Below the pieces are notes generated by a model, which was given only the letters and a program-made list of their open reading frames with translations, was not told where the DNA came from and did no database searches. Shown here one piece after another: positions 41,885-51,260 of a stretch of 64,000 nt of DNA (within the stretch, counting starts at the first letter, position 1; each line of letters begins with the position of its first letter). The DNA is taken from contig NZ_JADDUE010000009.1 in the NCBI RefSeq assembly GCF_016526145.1, positions 1-64,000 on the forward strand. The letters run 5' to 3'. Both the position numbers and the translations under genes were made by a program. Source of the DNA: Saccharopolyspora galaxeae. Its GTDB lineage: Bacteria > Actinomycetota > Actinomycetes > Mycobacteriales > Pseudonocardiaceae.

Positions 41885-43207
41885 ATGACCGCTGACGCTG
41901 AACCCACCGCACCGGACGACTCCTACCTGCGCGCGGTCGCCGAGGCGACCGAACGCGCGGTGGCCTCGGCCGAGCCGATCCGCTCCGAGTTCGACGGCGC
42001 GCCCGAGCCGTTGCGCGCCCGCGCGGAGAGCCGCATCGGCGAACTGGCCGAGCCGCTGCTGGAGCTCAGCCACGACCTGCACGCCCACCCCGAGGAGGGC
42101 TTCGGCGAGCACCGCGCGGTGGCGGGCGTGGCGGAGCTGTTGCGCGCACAGGGCTTCGACGTGCAGGTCGGAGCCGGCGGCCTGGAAACCGCGCTGGTCG
42201 CGCGCGGCGGCGGGGACGGACCGCACGTGGCGGTGCTGGCCGAGTACGACGCGCTGCCCGGCATCGGGCACGCCTGCGGGCACAACATCATCTGCACCTC
42301 GGCGACCGGCGGTTTCCTCGGTGCGGCGGCCGCGCTGGAGCAGACCAGGGGGCGGCTGAGCCTGTTCGGCACGCCCGCCGAGGAAGGCGGCGGCGGCAAG
42401 GAGATCCTCGCCCGCGCGGGCCTGTTCGACGACGTCGACGCGGTGCTGATGCTGCACCCGTTCTCGCACGACATCGCCGCGCACCCGTTCCTCGGCCGCA
42501 GGCAGCTGGACGTGACCTTCCACGGCATCGCCGCGCACGCCTCCGCACAGCCGTTCATGGGCCGCAACGCGCTGGACGCGGTCGTGGCGACTTACCAAGG
42601 CGTGGCCGCGCTGCGCCAGCACATGCCGTCCGGAGACCGGGTGCACGGGATCATCACCGACGGCGGGGCGCGCCCGAACGTGGTGCCGGAGCGGGCCGCC
42701 GCCCAGTTCTACGTGCGCTCGGCCGACGCCGGTTCGCTGCGGGACGTGGCGGGGCGCATCGAAGCGATCGCGCGCGGTGCCGCGGAGATGACCGGCTGCG
42801 GAGTGGAACTGCTCTGGGACCGGCAGGTGCCGTACCTGCCGATCCGGCACAACCAGGCGCTGTCCGCGCGGTGGGCGCAGCACCAGGGGCGGCGCGGCCG
42901 CAACGCGCTGCCGCGCGGGGTGGTGCCGGAGTACCTGACCGGCTCCACCGACCTGGGCAACCTGAGCTTCCGGATGCCCGCGATGCATCCGATGATCGGT
43001 CTCGAAGACCCGGGACTTTCGCTGCACACCGCCCGGTTCGCCACTGCCGCGGGCTCGGCGGCGGGGGATCGGGCGGTCCTCGACGGCGCGGTCGGGCTGG
43101 CGCTGACCGCGCTGGACTACCTCGCGGACGACCGCCTGCGCAGCGCCGTGCACGCGGAGTTCGAGTCCGCGGGCGGCTCCGTGGACGTCCCGGCCTTCTT
43201 CGACTGA
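41885..43207 (+). CDS. M20-family amidohydrolase / peptidase
   Basis: A 440-residue metal-dependent amidohydrolase of the M20D group. SHDLHAHPEEGFGEHRAV, VLAEYDALPGIGHACGHNII and GTPAEEGGGGKEIL contain the metal ligands and the catalytic Glu. It probably removes acyl or amino groups from amides, as in indole-acetamide or p-aminobenzoyl-glutamate hydrolases. TAGGGT lies 6-7 bases before the ATG with no Shine-Dalgarno, a clear leaderless arrangement. Confidence 0.93.
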   Translation: MTADAEPTAPDDSYLRAVAEATERAVASAEPIRSEFDGAPEPLRARAESRIGELAEPLLELSHDLHAHPEEGFGEHRAVAGVAELLRAQGFDVQVGAGGLETALVARGGGDGPHVAVLAEYDALPGIGHACGHNIICTSATGGFLGAAAALEQTRGRLSLFGTPAEEGGGGKEILARAGLFDDVDAVLMLHPFSHDIAAHPFLGRRQLDVTFHGIAAHASAQPFMGRNALDAVVATYQGVAALRQHMPSGDRVHGIITDGGARPNVVPERAAAQFYVRSADAGSLRDVAGRIEAIARGAAEMTGCGVELLWDRQVPYLPIRHNQALSARWAQHQGRRGRNALPRGVVPEYLTGSTDLGNLSFRMPAMHPMIGLEDPGLSLHTARFATAAGSAAGDRAVLDGAVGLALTALDYLADDRLRSAVHAEFESAGGSVDVPAFFD

Positions 43208-43338
43208 GGCCGCAGCGCGCCGGCCCGGAGTGATGGACTCCGTCGCCCAGCTCGGCCCCGGAACGGTGCGTGTGGTGGCCGCGCGGAACCTCCGCGGGCG
43301 CTGCGTAGGATCGGCGCGGCCCCGAACCCCGACCAGGT

Positions 43339-44055
43339 GTGTCTACTGTGGACGAATTAGTACAGCGCTGGACCGCGCAACTGCTGGACTCCGGCAGCGC
43401 GCTGACCCTCCTGCTCGGTCTGGTGGCGCTCGGCCTGATCAGCAACCACGGCACGTGGCGGCTGCTGCGCAACGTGGTCACCATCGCCCATGAAGGCGGG
43501 CACGCCGTGGTCGCGCTGCTCAGCGGCCGAACCCTCAACGGCATCCGGCTGCACTCCGACACCTCTGGGCTGACGCTGTCCACCGGCAGGCCCAGCGGCC
43601 CCGGCATGGTGTTCACCCTGTTCGCCGGCTACCCGGCGGTGTCGCTGCTCGGCCTGGGCGGTGCGGCCATGGTCGGGTTCGACCTGGCCCGCCAAGCGCT
43701 GTGGGTGGCGATCGGGCTGCTGGTGATCATGCTGCTGGCCATCCGCAACGCCTACGGGGTGCTGTCGGTGGTGCTCACCGGCGGCGCGCTGTTCGCGGTG
43801 TCCTGGTTCGCCGCGCCCGCATGGCAGGCGGTGTGCTGCGTGCTGGTGAGCTGGTTCCTGCTGCTCGGCGGACTGCGCCCGATCGCTGAGCTGCGCGGCA
43901 AGCGCAATCGCGGCAGGGCGCCCAGCTCGGACGCCGACCAGCTCGCCCGGCTGACCCGCGTCCCCGCCGGGGCGTGGCTCGGCGTTTGGTTCCTGATCGG
44001 CATCGCCGCGTTGGTGATCGGCGGCCGCTGGCTGTTGCTGATCCCGCAGCTCTGA
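43339..44055 (+). CDS. M50B-like membrane metalloprotease
   Basis: A 238-residue polytopic membrane protein with the zinc motif HEGGH in VVTIAHEGGHAVVALLSG, of the M50B-like group. A second acidic ligand is not clear. Such proteins may process membrane proteins, but many lack proven activity. GTG at 43339 has a weak AGG; GTG at 43348 is an alternative. A TAGGAT -10 lies near 43306. Confidence 0.88.
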   Translation: MSTVDELVQRWTAQLLDSGSALTLLLGLVALGLISNHGTWRLLRNVVTIAHEGGHAVVALLSGRTLNGIRLHSDTSGLTLSTGRPSGPGMVFTLFAGYPAVSLLGLGGAAMVGFDLARQALWVAIGLLVIMLLAIRNAYGVLSVVLTGGALFAVSWFAAPAWQAVCCVLVSWFLLLGGLRPIAELRGKRNRGRAPSSDADQLARLTRVPAGAWLGVWFLIGIAALVIGGRWLLLIPQL

Positions 44056-44081
44056 GGGGCCCGTCCAGGAAGGTTTGCGCG

Positions 44082-44126
44082 GCGGTGCCGGTTGCTTGCG
44101 CGGTCGGCTGCTCAGCGGCGGCGCCG
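44082..44126. repeat. Dispersed 45-bp repeat, copy 2
   Basis: This matches 1870-1914 at about 40 of 45 positions. It lies just after the M50 gene end. The gap to the aldo/keto reductase holds nothing else I can support. Confidence 0.6.
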
Positions 44127-44251
44127 AGACGAGCGAAGCCACCTGGCCCGCAGCCCCGCCACCTGCGCGAACAAGCCCAGCAGCACCGAGGAGTCCATTG
44201 TGGTCAACTCGGCTCTTGCTCCGCGTGGTAGGCGTGCCGCAGCATTTCAGC

Positions 44252-45142
44252 GTGACGAACGACGTTGTTGACGTTCCCGGAGCCGGCCCGGTGCACCGCA
44301 TCGGCTTCGGCGCCATGCAACTGGCCGGGCCGGGCGTGTTTGGGCCGCCCGGCGACCGGGACCGCGCCGCGCGGGTGCTGCGCCGAGCCGCGGAACTGGG
44401 CATCGACCACATCGACACCTCGGACTTCTACGGGCCGTGGGTGGTCAACGAGCTGATCGCGGAAGTGCTGCGGCCCTACCCGCAGAACCTGCTGCTGGCC
44501 ACCAAGATCGGCGCGTACCGGGACCACCGCGGCGGCTGGCCGCCACTGGTGCACCCGGACGCGCTGCGGGCGCAGGTGCACGACAACCTCCGCCGCCTGC
44601 ACCTGGAGGCGCTGGACCTGGTCTACCTGCGGCACAGCGCCGAACAGCCAGGCATCCCGTGGGAGGACCAGGTCGGCGCGCTGGCCGAACTACGCGAAGC
44701 GGGCCTGGTGCGCAGCATCGGGCTGTCCAACGTCGACCTCGCGCAGTTCGAGCAGGCACGGGCGATCGCGCCGATCTCGGCGGTGCAGAACTCCTACAAC
44801 GTGGTCGACCGCGCCGCCGCGGACCTGCTGGACCGGACCGCGGCGCTCGGGGTTCCGTTCGTGCCGTTCTTCCCGCTGGGCTCGGCGTTCCAGCCGAACA
44901 GCCGCGCGCTCGGCGATCAGGTGGTGCGCGGCGTGGCCGAGCGGCTCGGGGTGGTACCCGCCCAGGTGTCGCTGGCTTGGCTGCTGCACCGCGCGCCGAA
45001 CACGCTGCTGATCCCCGGCACGTCCTCGATCGAACACCTGGAGAGCAACTGCGCGGCCGATCAGGTGAAGCTGGGTGAGGCGGACGTGCAGGAGCTGGAC
45101 GATCTGGTCGCTGAGGGCACGACGGCCGAGCGGCCCCTGTGA
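44252..45142 (+). CDS. Aldo/keto reductase
   Basis: A 296-residue NADPH-dependent reductase. IDHIDTSDFYGPWVVNELI carries the catalytic Asp and Tyr, LLATKIGAYRD the Lys, and DLVYLRHSAEQ the His of the AKR tetrad; SIGLSNVDL and LIPGTSSIEHL line the cofactor site. It reduces an aldehyde or ketone, substrate unknown. The start is uncertain: GTG 44234 and GTG 44252 are both in frame with no clear ribosome binding site. Confidence 0.9.
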   Translation: MTNDVVDVPGAGPVHRIGFGAMQLAGPGVFGPPGDRDRAARVLRRAAELGIDHIDTSDFYGPWVVNELIAEVLRPYPQNLLLATKIGAYRDHRGGWPPLVHPDALRAQVHDNLRRLHLEALDLVYLRHSAEQPGIPWEDQVGALAELREAGLVRSIGLSNVDLAQFEQARAIAPISAVQNSYNVVDRAAADLLDRTAALGVPFVPFFPLGSAFQPNSRALGDQVVRGVAERLGVVPAQVSLAWLLHRAPNTLLIPGTSSIEHLESNCAADQVKLGEADVQELDDLVAEGTTAERPL

Positions 45143-45357
45143 TCATCTCCCGGCCATCCGGGGCATGATGATCACGAACGTGGCACGGCCGATCCGGCAT
45201 TCGGGCGAGGTCGACTTCGCGCCGCGAGCTGGACGTCACCCAGTAGTCTGGCCGACACGTCGGCGATGTTCGGGGTGGCGATGTTCGAGGCGGGAACGCT
45301 CCGCCTCGGCCGGTGCGCGATCAGCCGGCAGGTGGTCGATGGACGGGTGAGCTGAGC

Positions 45358-47547
45358 ATGGGAGATCCGACCCCGGTGCGCGGGACCGCGGCCGAGCCGG
45401 CCGTGCGCCCGGACAGCACCGGCTGGCGCAGGACCTTCACGCTGCGGTGGGCCAAGCGCCTGGTGGACACCTCGGACATCGCGCTGCCCCCGGACGAGCT
45501 GCAGCGGCAGCTGTCCGAACTCGTCGACGTGCTCGCCGAAGCGCTGCAAGACCCCGGCAAGGTCGAAGCAGCCGGCCATGCCGTCGGCGAACGGCTGGTG
45601 GACCTGCACGCCACCGGCGAAGGCGCGTTGCCGCGCACGCTCGAACTCATCCGGGACTACGTGGTCGGCGAGTCCAGCGTCGGCGCGGTGGGCCACCTGA
45701 TGCACTTGCTCACCGCGATCACCGCGGGTTTCGCCACGGCCGAACGCGAACGCTCGGTGGCGCGCGAGGAGTTCACCACCCGGGCGCTGCTGCACTCGAA
45801 GCTGCGCGCCGACCGGGAACGCGACGCCAGCGACGAGCGGTTCCGCGAAGTGTTCACCAGCACCCCGGTCGGCGTGGCGATCTGCTCGCTGGACGGCCGG
45901 TTCGTCGAGGTGAACCCGGCGCTGGCGGAAACCCTCGGGCATCGCGAATCCGATCTGCTCTCGATGACGATCCACGACCTGTTCCACCCGGAGGAGGCCG
46001 CCTACCTCACCGCCGCCTACGCCGAACTCGCCGAGGGCGGACCGGCGCAACGGCTGCGCGAGCGGCGCAGGCTGCTGCGCGCCGACGGGGAGCAGGCTTG
46101 GACGTACCTGGCGGTGTCGCTGCTGCGCGACGCCGAGGACGAACCGAAGCACTTCGTCACGATGGTCGAGGACATCAGCGAACTGCACCTGCTGCAGGAG
46201 CGGTTCCAGTACCAGGCGCTGCACGACGCGATGACCGGCCTGGCGAACCGGCAGTTCTTCCGCACCCGGCTGGAAGCCGCGCTCGGCAACCTCGCGCCGG
46301 ACGACGTGCTCACCCTCTACCACCTGGGCCTGGACGGGTTCGAGCTGATCAACGACGGGCTCGGCTACGAGGTCGGCGACAGCATCATCCGCGCGGTCGC
46401 GCGCCGCCTGGAACAACTGGTGGAAGGCGAACAGGCGCTGGTGGCCCGGTTCGGCGGCACCGAGTTCGCCATCCTGGTCGCGGAATCCCCGCGCACCGCG
46501 CAGATCCCGGAGTTCGCCGCACTGATCAACGAGGAGCTCTCCGAGCCGATCTACATCGGCGAGCACGGCATCGCCACCTCGGCCAGCATCGGCGTGGTGC
46601 GCCGCAGCGTCGCCGACGGCGACCCGACGAGCATGATCTGGGAGGCCGACGTCGCGCTGCGCCGCGCCGAGATCGCCGGCAAGCGGCAGTGGGCGCTGTT
46701 CGACCCGGACGTGGCCCCGGACGAGCGCACCGAGGCGAAGCTGGCCGCGATCATGCCTGGCGCGCTGGAACTGGGCGGGTTCGACGTGCGCTACCGCCCG
46801 GTCGCCGATACCGGCAGCGGTGCGCTGGTGTCGGTCGAGGCGCAGCTGGCTTGGCAGCCGGACGGGCACGAACCGCTGGAGCACGCCGAGATCCTGCGGC
46901 TCGCGGAAGGTTCCGGGGTCACGCTCGAACTGCGGGACTGGATGCTGCGCTGCGTGTGGGAGCAGCTCGCGGAGTGGAGCCGCGCCGGGCACGACACCTG
47001 CGTGCTGATCGAGCTGAGCACGAACCAGTCGCGGGACCCCGACCTGGTGGCGCTGGTGCGCGGCGTGCTCGGAGCCGGTGACGAGCTGGACGCGAGCTGG
47101 CTGCACCTGTGCATGCCGACCGACGCGGTGATGAACTCGCCGGAGGAGATCCGCGAGAACATCCGGGTGCTGCGGTCGATGGGCGTGCGCACGATGCTGC
47201 ACTCGTTCCGCGGCGCACCGCAGGAACTCCGGGTGCTGCGGGAACTTCCGGTGCGGGGTGTGCGGCTCGCGGTGGAACTGGTGGAGCTGGTGAACGGGCG
47301 CTGCGCCGACGACGAGCCGGAGGTGCGCGCGGTGCGCCAGCTCGTTGGGCTGCTGCGGGACAGCGACGTGCGGGTGTGCGTGGGCGATGTGCACGACGAG
47401 GAGCAGGCGCGGTGGTGGCAGCAGCTCGGCTGCGACTTCGCCGTCGGCCCGCGCTACGGAGAAGCGCTGACCGCGGGCGAATTCGCCGCAGTGCTGGAAA
47501 CGTTCGGCCCGCCCCAGGCGCCGCACACCGGCTCCGACGGGGAGTGA
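45358..47547 (+). CDS. PAS-GGDEF-EAL protein with degenerate active sites
   Basis: A 729-residue signalling protein: an N-terminal helical region (1-165), a PAS domain (about 160-280, RFREVFTSTPVGVAICSLDG), a GGDEF domain (about 290-450) and an EAL domain (from about 465). The GGDEF signature reads GGTEF at residues 366-370, and the EAL signature reads EAQ at 494-496. The DDFGTG loop of phosphodiesterases is absent. Both enzymatic activities of c-di-GMP metabolism are therefore doubtful, and a nucleotide-binding or regulatory role is more likely. The ribosome binding site is weak. Confidence 0.93.
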   Translation: MGDPTPVRGTAAEPAVRPDSTGWRRTFTLRWAKRLVDTSDIALPPDELQRQLSELVDVLAEALQDPGKVEAAGHAVGERLVDLHATGEGALPRTLELIRDYVVGESSVGAVGHLMHLLTAITAGFATAERERSVAREEFTTRALLHSKLRADRERDASDERFREVFTSTPVGVAICSLDGRFVEVNPALAETLGHRESDLLSMTIHDLFHPEEAAYLTAAYAELAEGGPAQRLRERRRLLRADGEQAWTYLAVSLLRDAEDEPKHFVTMVEDISELHLLQERFQYQALHDAMTGLANRQFFRTRLEAALGNLAPDDVLTLYHLGLDGFELINDGLGYEVGDSIIRAVARRLEQLVEGEQALVARFGGTEFAILVAESPRTAQIPEFAALINEELSEPIYIGEHGIATSASIGVVRRSVADGDPTSMIWEADVALRRAEIAGKRQWALFDPDVAPDERTEAKLAAIMPGALELGGFDVRYRPVADTGSGALVSVEAQLAWQPDGHEPLEHAEILRLAEGSGVTLELRDWMLRCVWEQLAEWSRAGHDTCVLIELSTNQSRDPDLVALVRGVLGAGDELDASWLHLCMPTDAVMNSPEEIRENIRVLRSMGVRTMLHSFRGAPQELRVLRELPVRGVRLAVELVELVNGRCADDEPEVRAVRQLVGLLRDSDVRVCVGDVHDEEQARWWQQLGCDFAVGPRYGEALTAGEFAAVLETFGPPQAPHTGSDGE

Positions 47548-47641
47548 ACGCCGCCGCGTTCCGGAAGGAGTTCGCCGCAGGCGCACATGAGCGGACCGCC
47601 GGCCGGGGAGCCGGCTGCCCGCGTCATCTGTCCACTTCGGA

Positions 47642-49102
<1,461 letters not shown>

Positions 49103-49207
49103 CACCCCACTTCCTCGATCAGCGGCTACCCCTCGCCGCATTCGATCAGTATGTTCGGAATCCGCGGTTCGACCAATAGGCCGGGCGGATGTCTTCAGGG
49201 GGACGCG

Positions 49208-49834
49208 GTGTCCGATCGTCGCGCGGTGTTCGCCGCCTTCCTGCTGCTGACCGGGGTGGTGAGCGGCTGTTCGGCGCAGCAGCCGGAAACTTCCTCGGCC
49301 TCGCCGCCAGTGGTGCTGCCCGGTGCGCCTGGAGATGAACCGCGCGTCGTGCGCTCGGTCGAGGCCCGCGCGGATGACGGGCCGATGGCCGCGGAAGTCT
49401 CCTACGCCGGTTCGATGATCGAGCACCACCGGCAGGCGGTGCGGATGACCGAACTCGCCGCGACGCGGGCCGCGGACCCGCGGGTGCGCGCGCTGGCCGA
49501 ACGCATCGGCGCCGCGCAGCCCGCGGAAATCGGTGCGATGCAAGGGTGGCTGAGCACGCACGGCGCTGGCGGGCACGGGAATCACGCGGCACACGGCGGA
49601 ATGCCCGGCATGGCCACTCCGGAGCAGTTGCGGGAACTCGCGGATTCGCGCGGCGCCGACTTCGACGAGCTGTTCCTGCGGCTGATGGCCACGCACCACG
49701 AGGGCGCGCTGCGGATGGCCACCGACCTGCTCACCACCGGCCACGACGAGCAGCTGCACGAGATGGCGCAGGACGTCCTGGCCACCCAGACCGACGAGAT
49801 CGCCGCGATGCGGCGGCTGCTGGACGGGCACTGA
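49208..49834 (+). CDS. DUF305 lipoprotein (ferritin-like helical bundle)
   Basis: A 208-residue lipoprotein with lipobox VVSGC near residue 21 and a DUF305 domain. Paired histidines in YAGSMIEHHRQAVRM and LMATHHEGALRMATD, with intervening Met/His-rich GGHGNHAAHGGMPGM, suggest binding of copper or a similar metal. GTG at 49208 follows AGGGGG. It stands divergent from the LVIVD gene. Confidence 0.93.
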   Translation: MSDRRAVFAAFLLLTGVVSGCSAQQPETSSASPPVVLPGAPGDEPRVVRSVEARADDGPMAAEVSYAGSMIEHHRQAVRMTELAATRAADPRVRALAERIGAAQPAEIGAMQGWLSTHGAGGHGNHAAHGGMPGMATPEQLRELADSRGADFDELFLRLMATHHEGALRMATDLLTTGHDEQLHEMAQDVLATQTDEIAAMRRLLDGH

Positions 49835-49882
49835 TCCGCACCCCGCCCCGCCCGCGCGAGCGCGATGCCACATCATCGGGTG

Positions 49883-50719
49883 ATGGCCGTGGACGACACC
49901 CCCAGCGAAGAAGCCGACGAGATTTTCGGCGAGTGGATGCGGCAGAACCTGGACCGCGCCGCCGAGCACTTCGAGGTGGCGGTGGTCGGCGAGCCGGTGT
50001 TCGGCTGGCGGCTGCGCTCCATCAGCGCGGCCGTGCGCAGCACCTCAGGTCCGAGGTGGCTGCGCGTCGTGTCCGAGCAGGTCGAATGGGCCGACGGGGA
50101 CTGGTGGACCGGCAACGCCGACTCGAACGCGATCACCGGCGTGCGCAAGCCCAAGGTGCTCGGCCTCGTGCAATGGGACGTCGAGCAGGCGCGGCGGCAA
50201 CGCGGTGAGCTGATGACGTTCGTGCCCGGGCAGCGGTGCTCGGACACCGATGTGCTGCGCGCCGAACTGGACCTGCCCGCCGAGTGGTGGGAGCAGTTGC
50301 GCGGCACCATCGACGCGGTCCGCGAGGTGGCGACCGAGCGGATGCGCGACGACGAACCGGCGATGCGGCGGGCCGTGCACGACGCGCTCGGCATCGACCT
50401 GCGCATCGAGCACTGGGAAACCGTGCACGGCGACCTGCACTGGGCGAACCTGCTGCGGCCGCGGTTCGGGCTGCTGGACTGGGAGCTGTGGGGGCGCGGC
50501 CCGGCGGGCACGGACGCGGCTTCGCTGTACTGCTACAGTCTGCTCACGCCGGGCACCGCCGCGCAGGTCTGGGAAACCTTCGCCGACGTGCTGGAGGCTC
50601 CGCACGGCCGCACCGCGCTGCGCTACGCGGCGGCGCGCATCCTGCACCGCGTCGACATGGGCGATCACCCGGATCTCGCCGAACCGCTGCGCGAACTCGT
50701 CGCGAACCTGCCGGAGTGA
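49883..50719 (+). CDS. Aminoglycoside-phosphotransferase-fold protein
   Basis: A 278-residue kinase-fold protein. The catalytic loop ETVHGDLHWANLLRP and metal motif FGLLDWELWG are intact. The N-lobe is weakly conserved and no glycine-rich loop is clear. It may phosphorylate a small molecule; resistance is not implied. ATG at 49883 is preferred; ATG at 49865 and GTG at 49880 are in frame. It is convergent with the YtrA-type regulator across palindrome F. Confidence 0.82.
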   Translation: MAVDDTPSEEADEIFGEWMRQNLDRAAEHFEVAVVGEPVFGWRLRSISAAVRSTSGPRWLRVVSEQVEWADGDWWTGNADSNAITGVRKPKVLGLVQWDVEQARRQRGELMTFVPGQRCSDTDVLRAELDLPAEWWEQLRGTIDAVREVATERMRDDEPAMRRAVHDALGIDLRIEHWETVHGDLHWANLLRPRFGLLDWELWGRGPAGTDAASLYCYSLLTPGTAAQVWETFADVLEAPHGRTALRYAAARILHRVDMGDHPDLAEPLRELVANLPE

Positions 50720-50764
50720 CGCGCCGGCTCGCGTCTCGCCGACTCGCCCCGCCCCCGGCGATCC

Positions 50765-50815
50765 GAGTGAACGACCTGTTCGCCCGGCTAGATTGGGCGA
50801 ACGGGCCGTTCACTC
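50765..50815. repeat. Intergenic palindrome family, copy F
   Basis: GAGTGAACG and CGTTCACTC are the outer arms; TGTTCGCCC and GGGCGAACG the inner arms. In all about 21 bp pair with two weak positions. It lies between convergent genes and closely matches copy E. It is probably a bidirectional terminator. Confidence 0.85.
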
Positions 50816-50829
50816 CTGGAGGAACGGGG

Positions 50830-51195
50830 TCAAGCCGGGGCGTCGAGGGCGGCGCGGACCATCGCCAAGGCTTCCGCGGGCGGGATGCCCAAAGCGTGCA
50901 CGGTGCGGGCGTACTCGGCGGCGGCTTCGGCGGCGCGCCTGCTGCTGCGGTCACCGGTGGAGCTGACGAACGTGCCCGCGCGGCCGCGGGTCTCGATCAG
51001 CCCGGCCTGCTCCAGCTCGCGGTACGCCTTGGCCGCGGTGTTCGCCGCGATGCCCAGATCCGCGGCCAGCGCCCGCACGGTCGGGAGCTTGCCGCCGACC
51101 GGCAGCGCACCCGAGTTGATCCGCTCGGCGATCCCGGAACGCACCTGCTCGAACGGCGCAACCCCGGAATCCGGTTCCACGCTCAGGTCCAACAT
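50830..51195 (-). CDS. Short GntR-family regulator, YtrA subfamily
   Basis: A 121-residue winged-helix regulator: PFEQVRSGIAERINSGALPV and PTVRALAADLGIAANTAAKA are the GntR DNA-binding part; only about 45 residues follow, as in YtrA-type proteins. Such genes usually sit with ABC transporter genes, but none is here. TTGTTGCCACAA just upstream is an inverted repeat that could be its own operator. The NB-ARC gene lies next on the same strand. Confidence 0.92.
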   Translation of the reverse strand: MLDLSVEPDSGVAPFEQVRSGIAERINSGALPVGGKLPTVRALAADLGIAANTAAKAYRELEQAGLIETRGRAGTFVSSTGDRSSRRAAEAAAEYARTVHALGIPPAEALAMVRAALDAPA

Positions 51196-51260
51196 GGAGC
51201 CATTGTGGCAACAAGTCCGTCGAACCGGTCGCACCGCGGCAACGCGCGCGCCGGTGCGGC

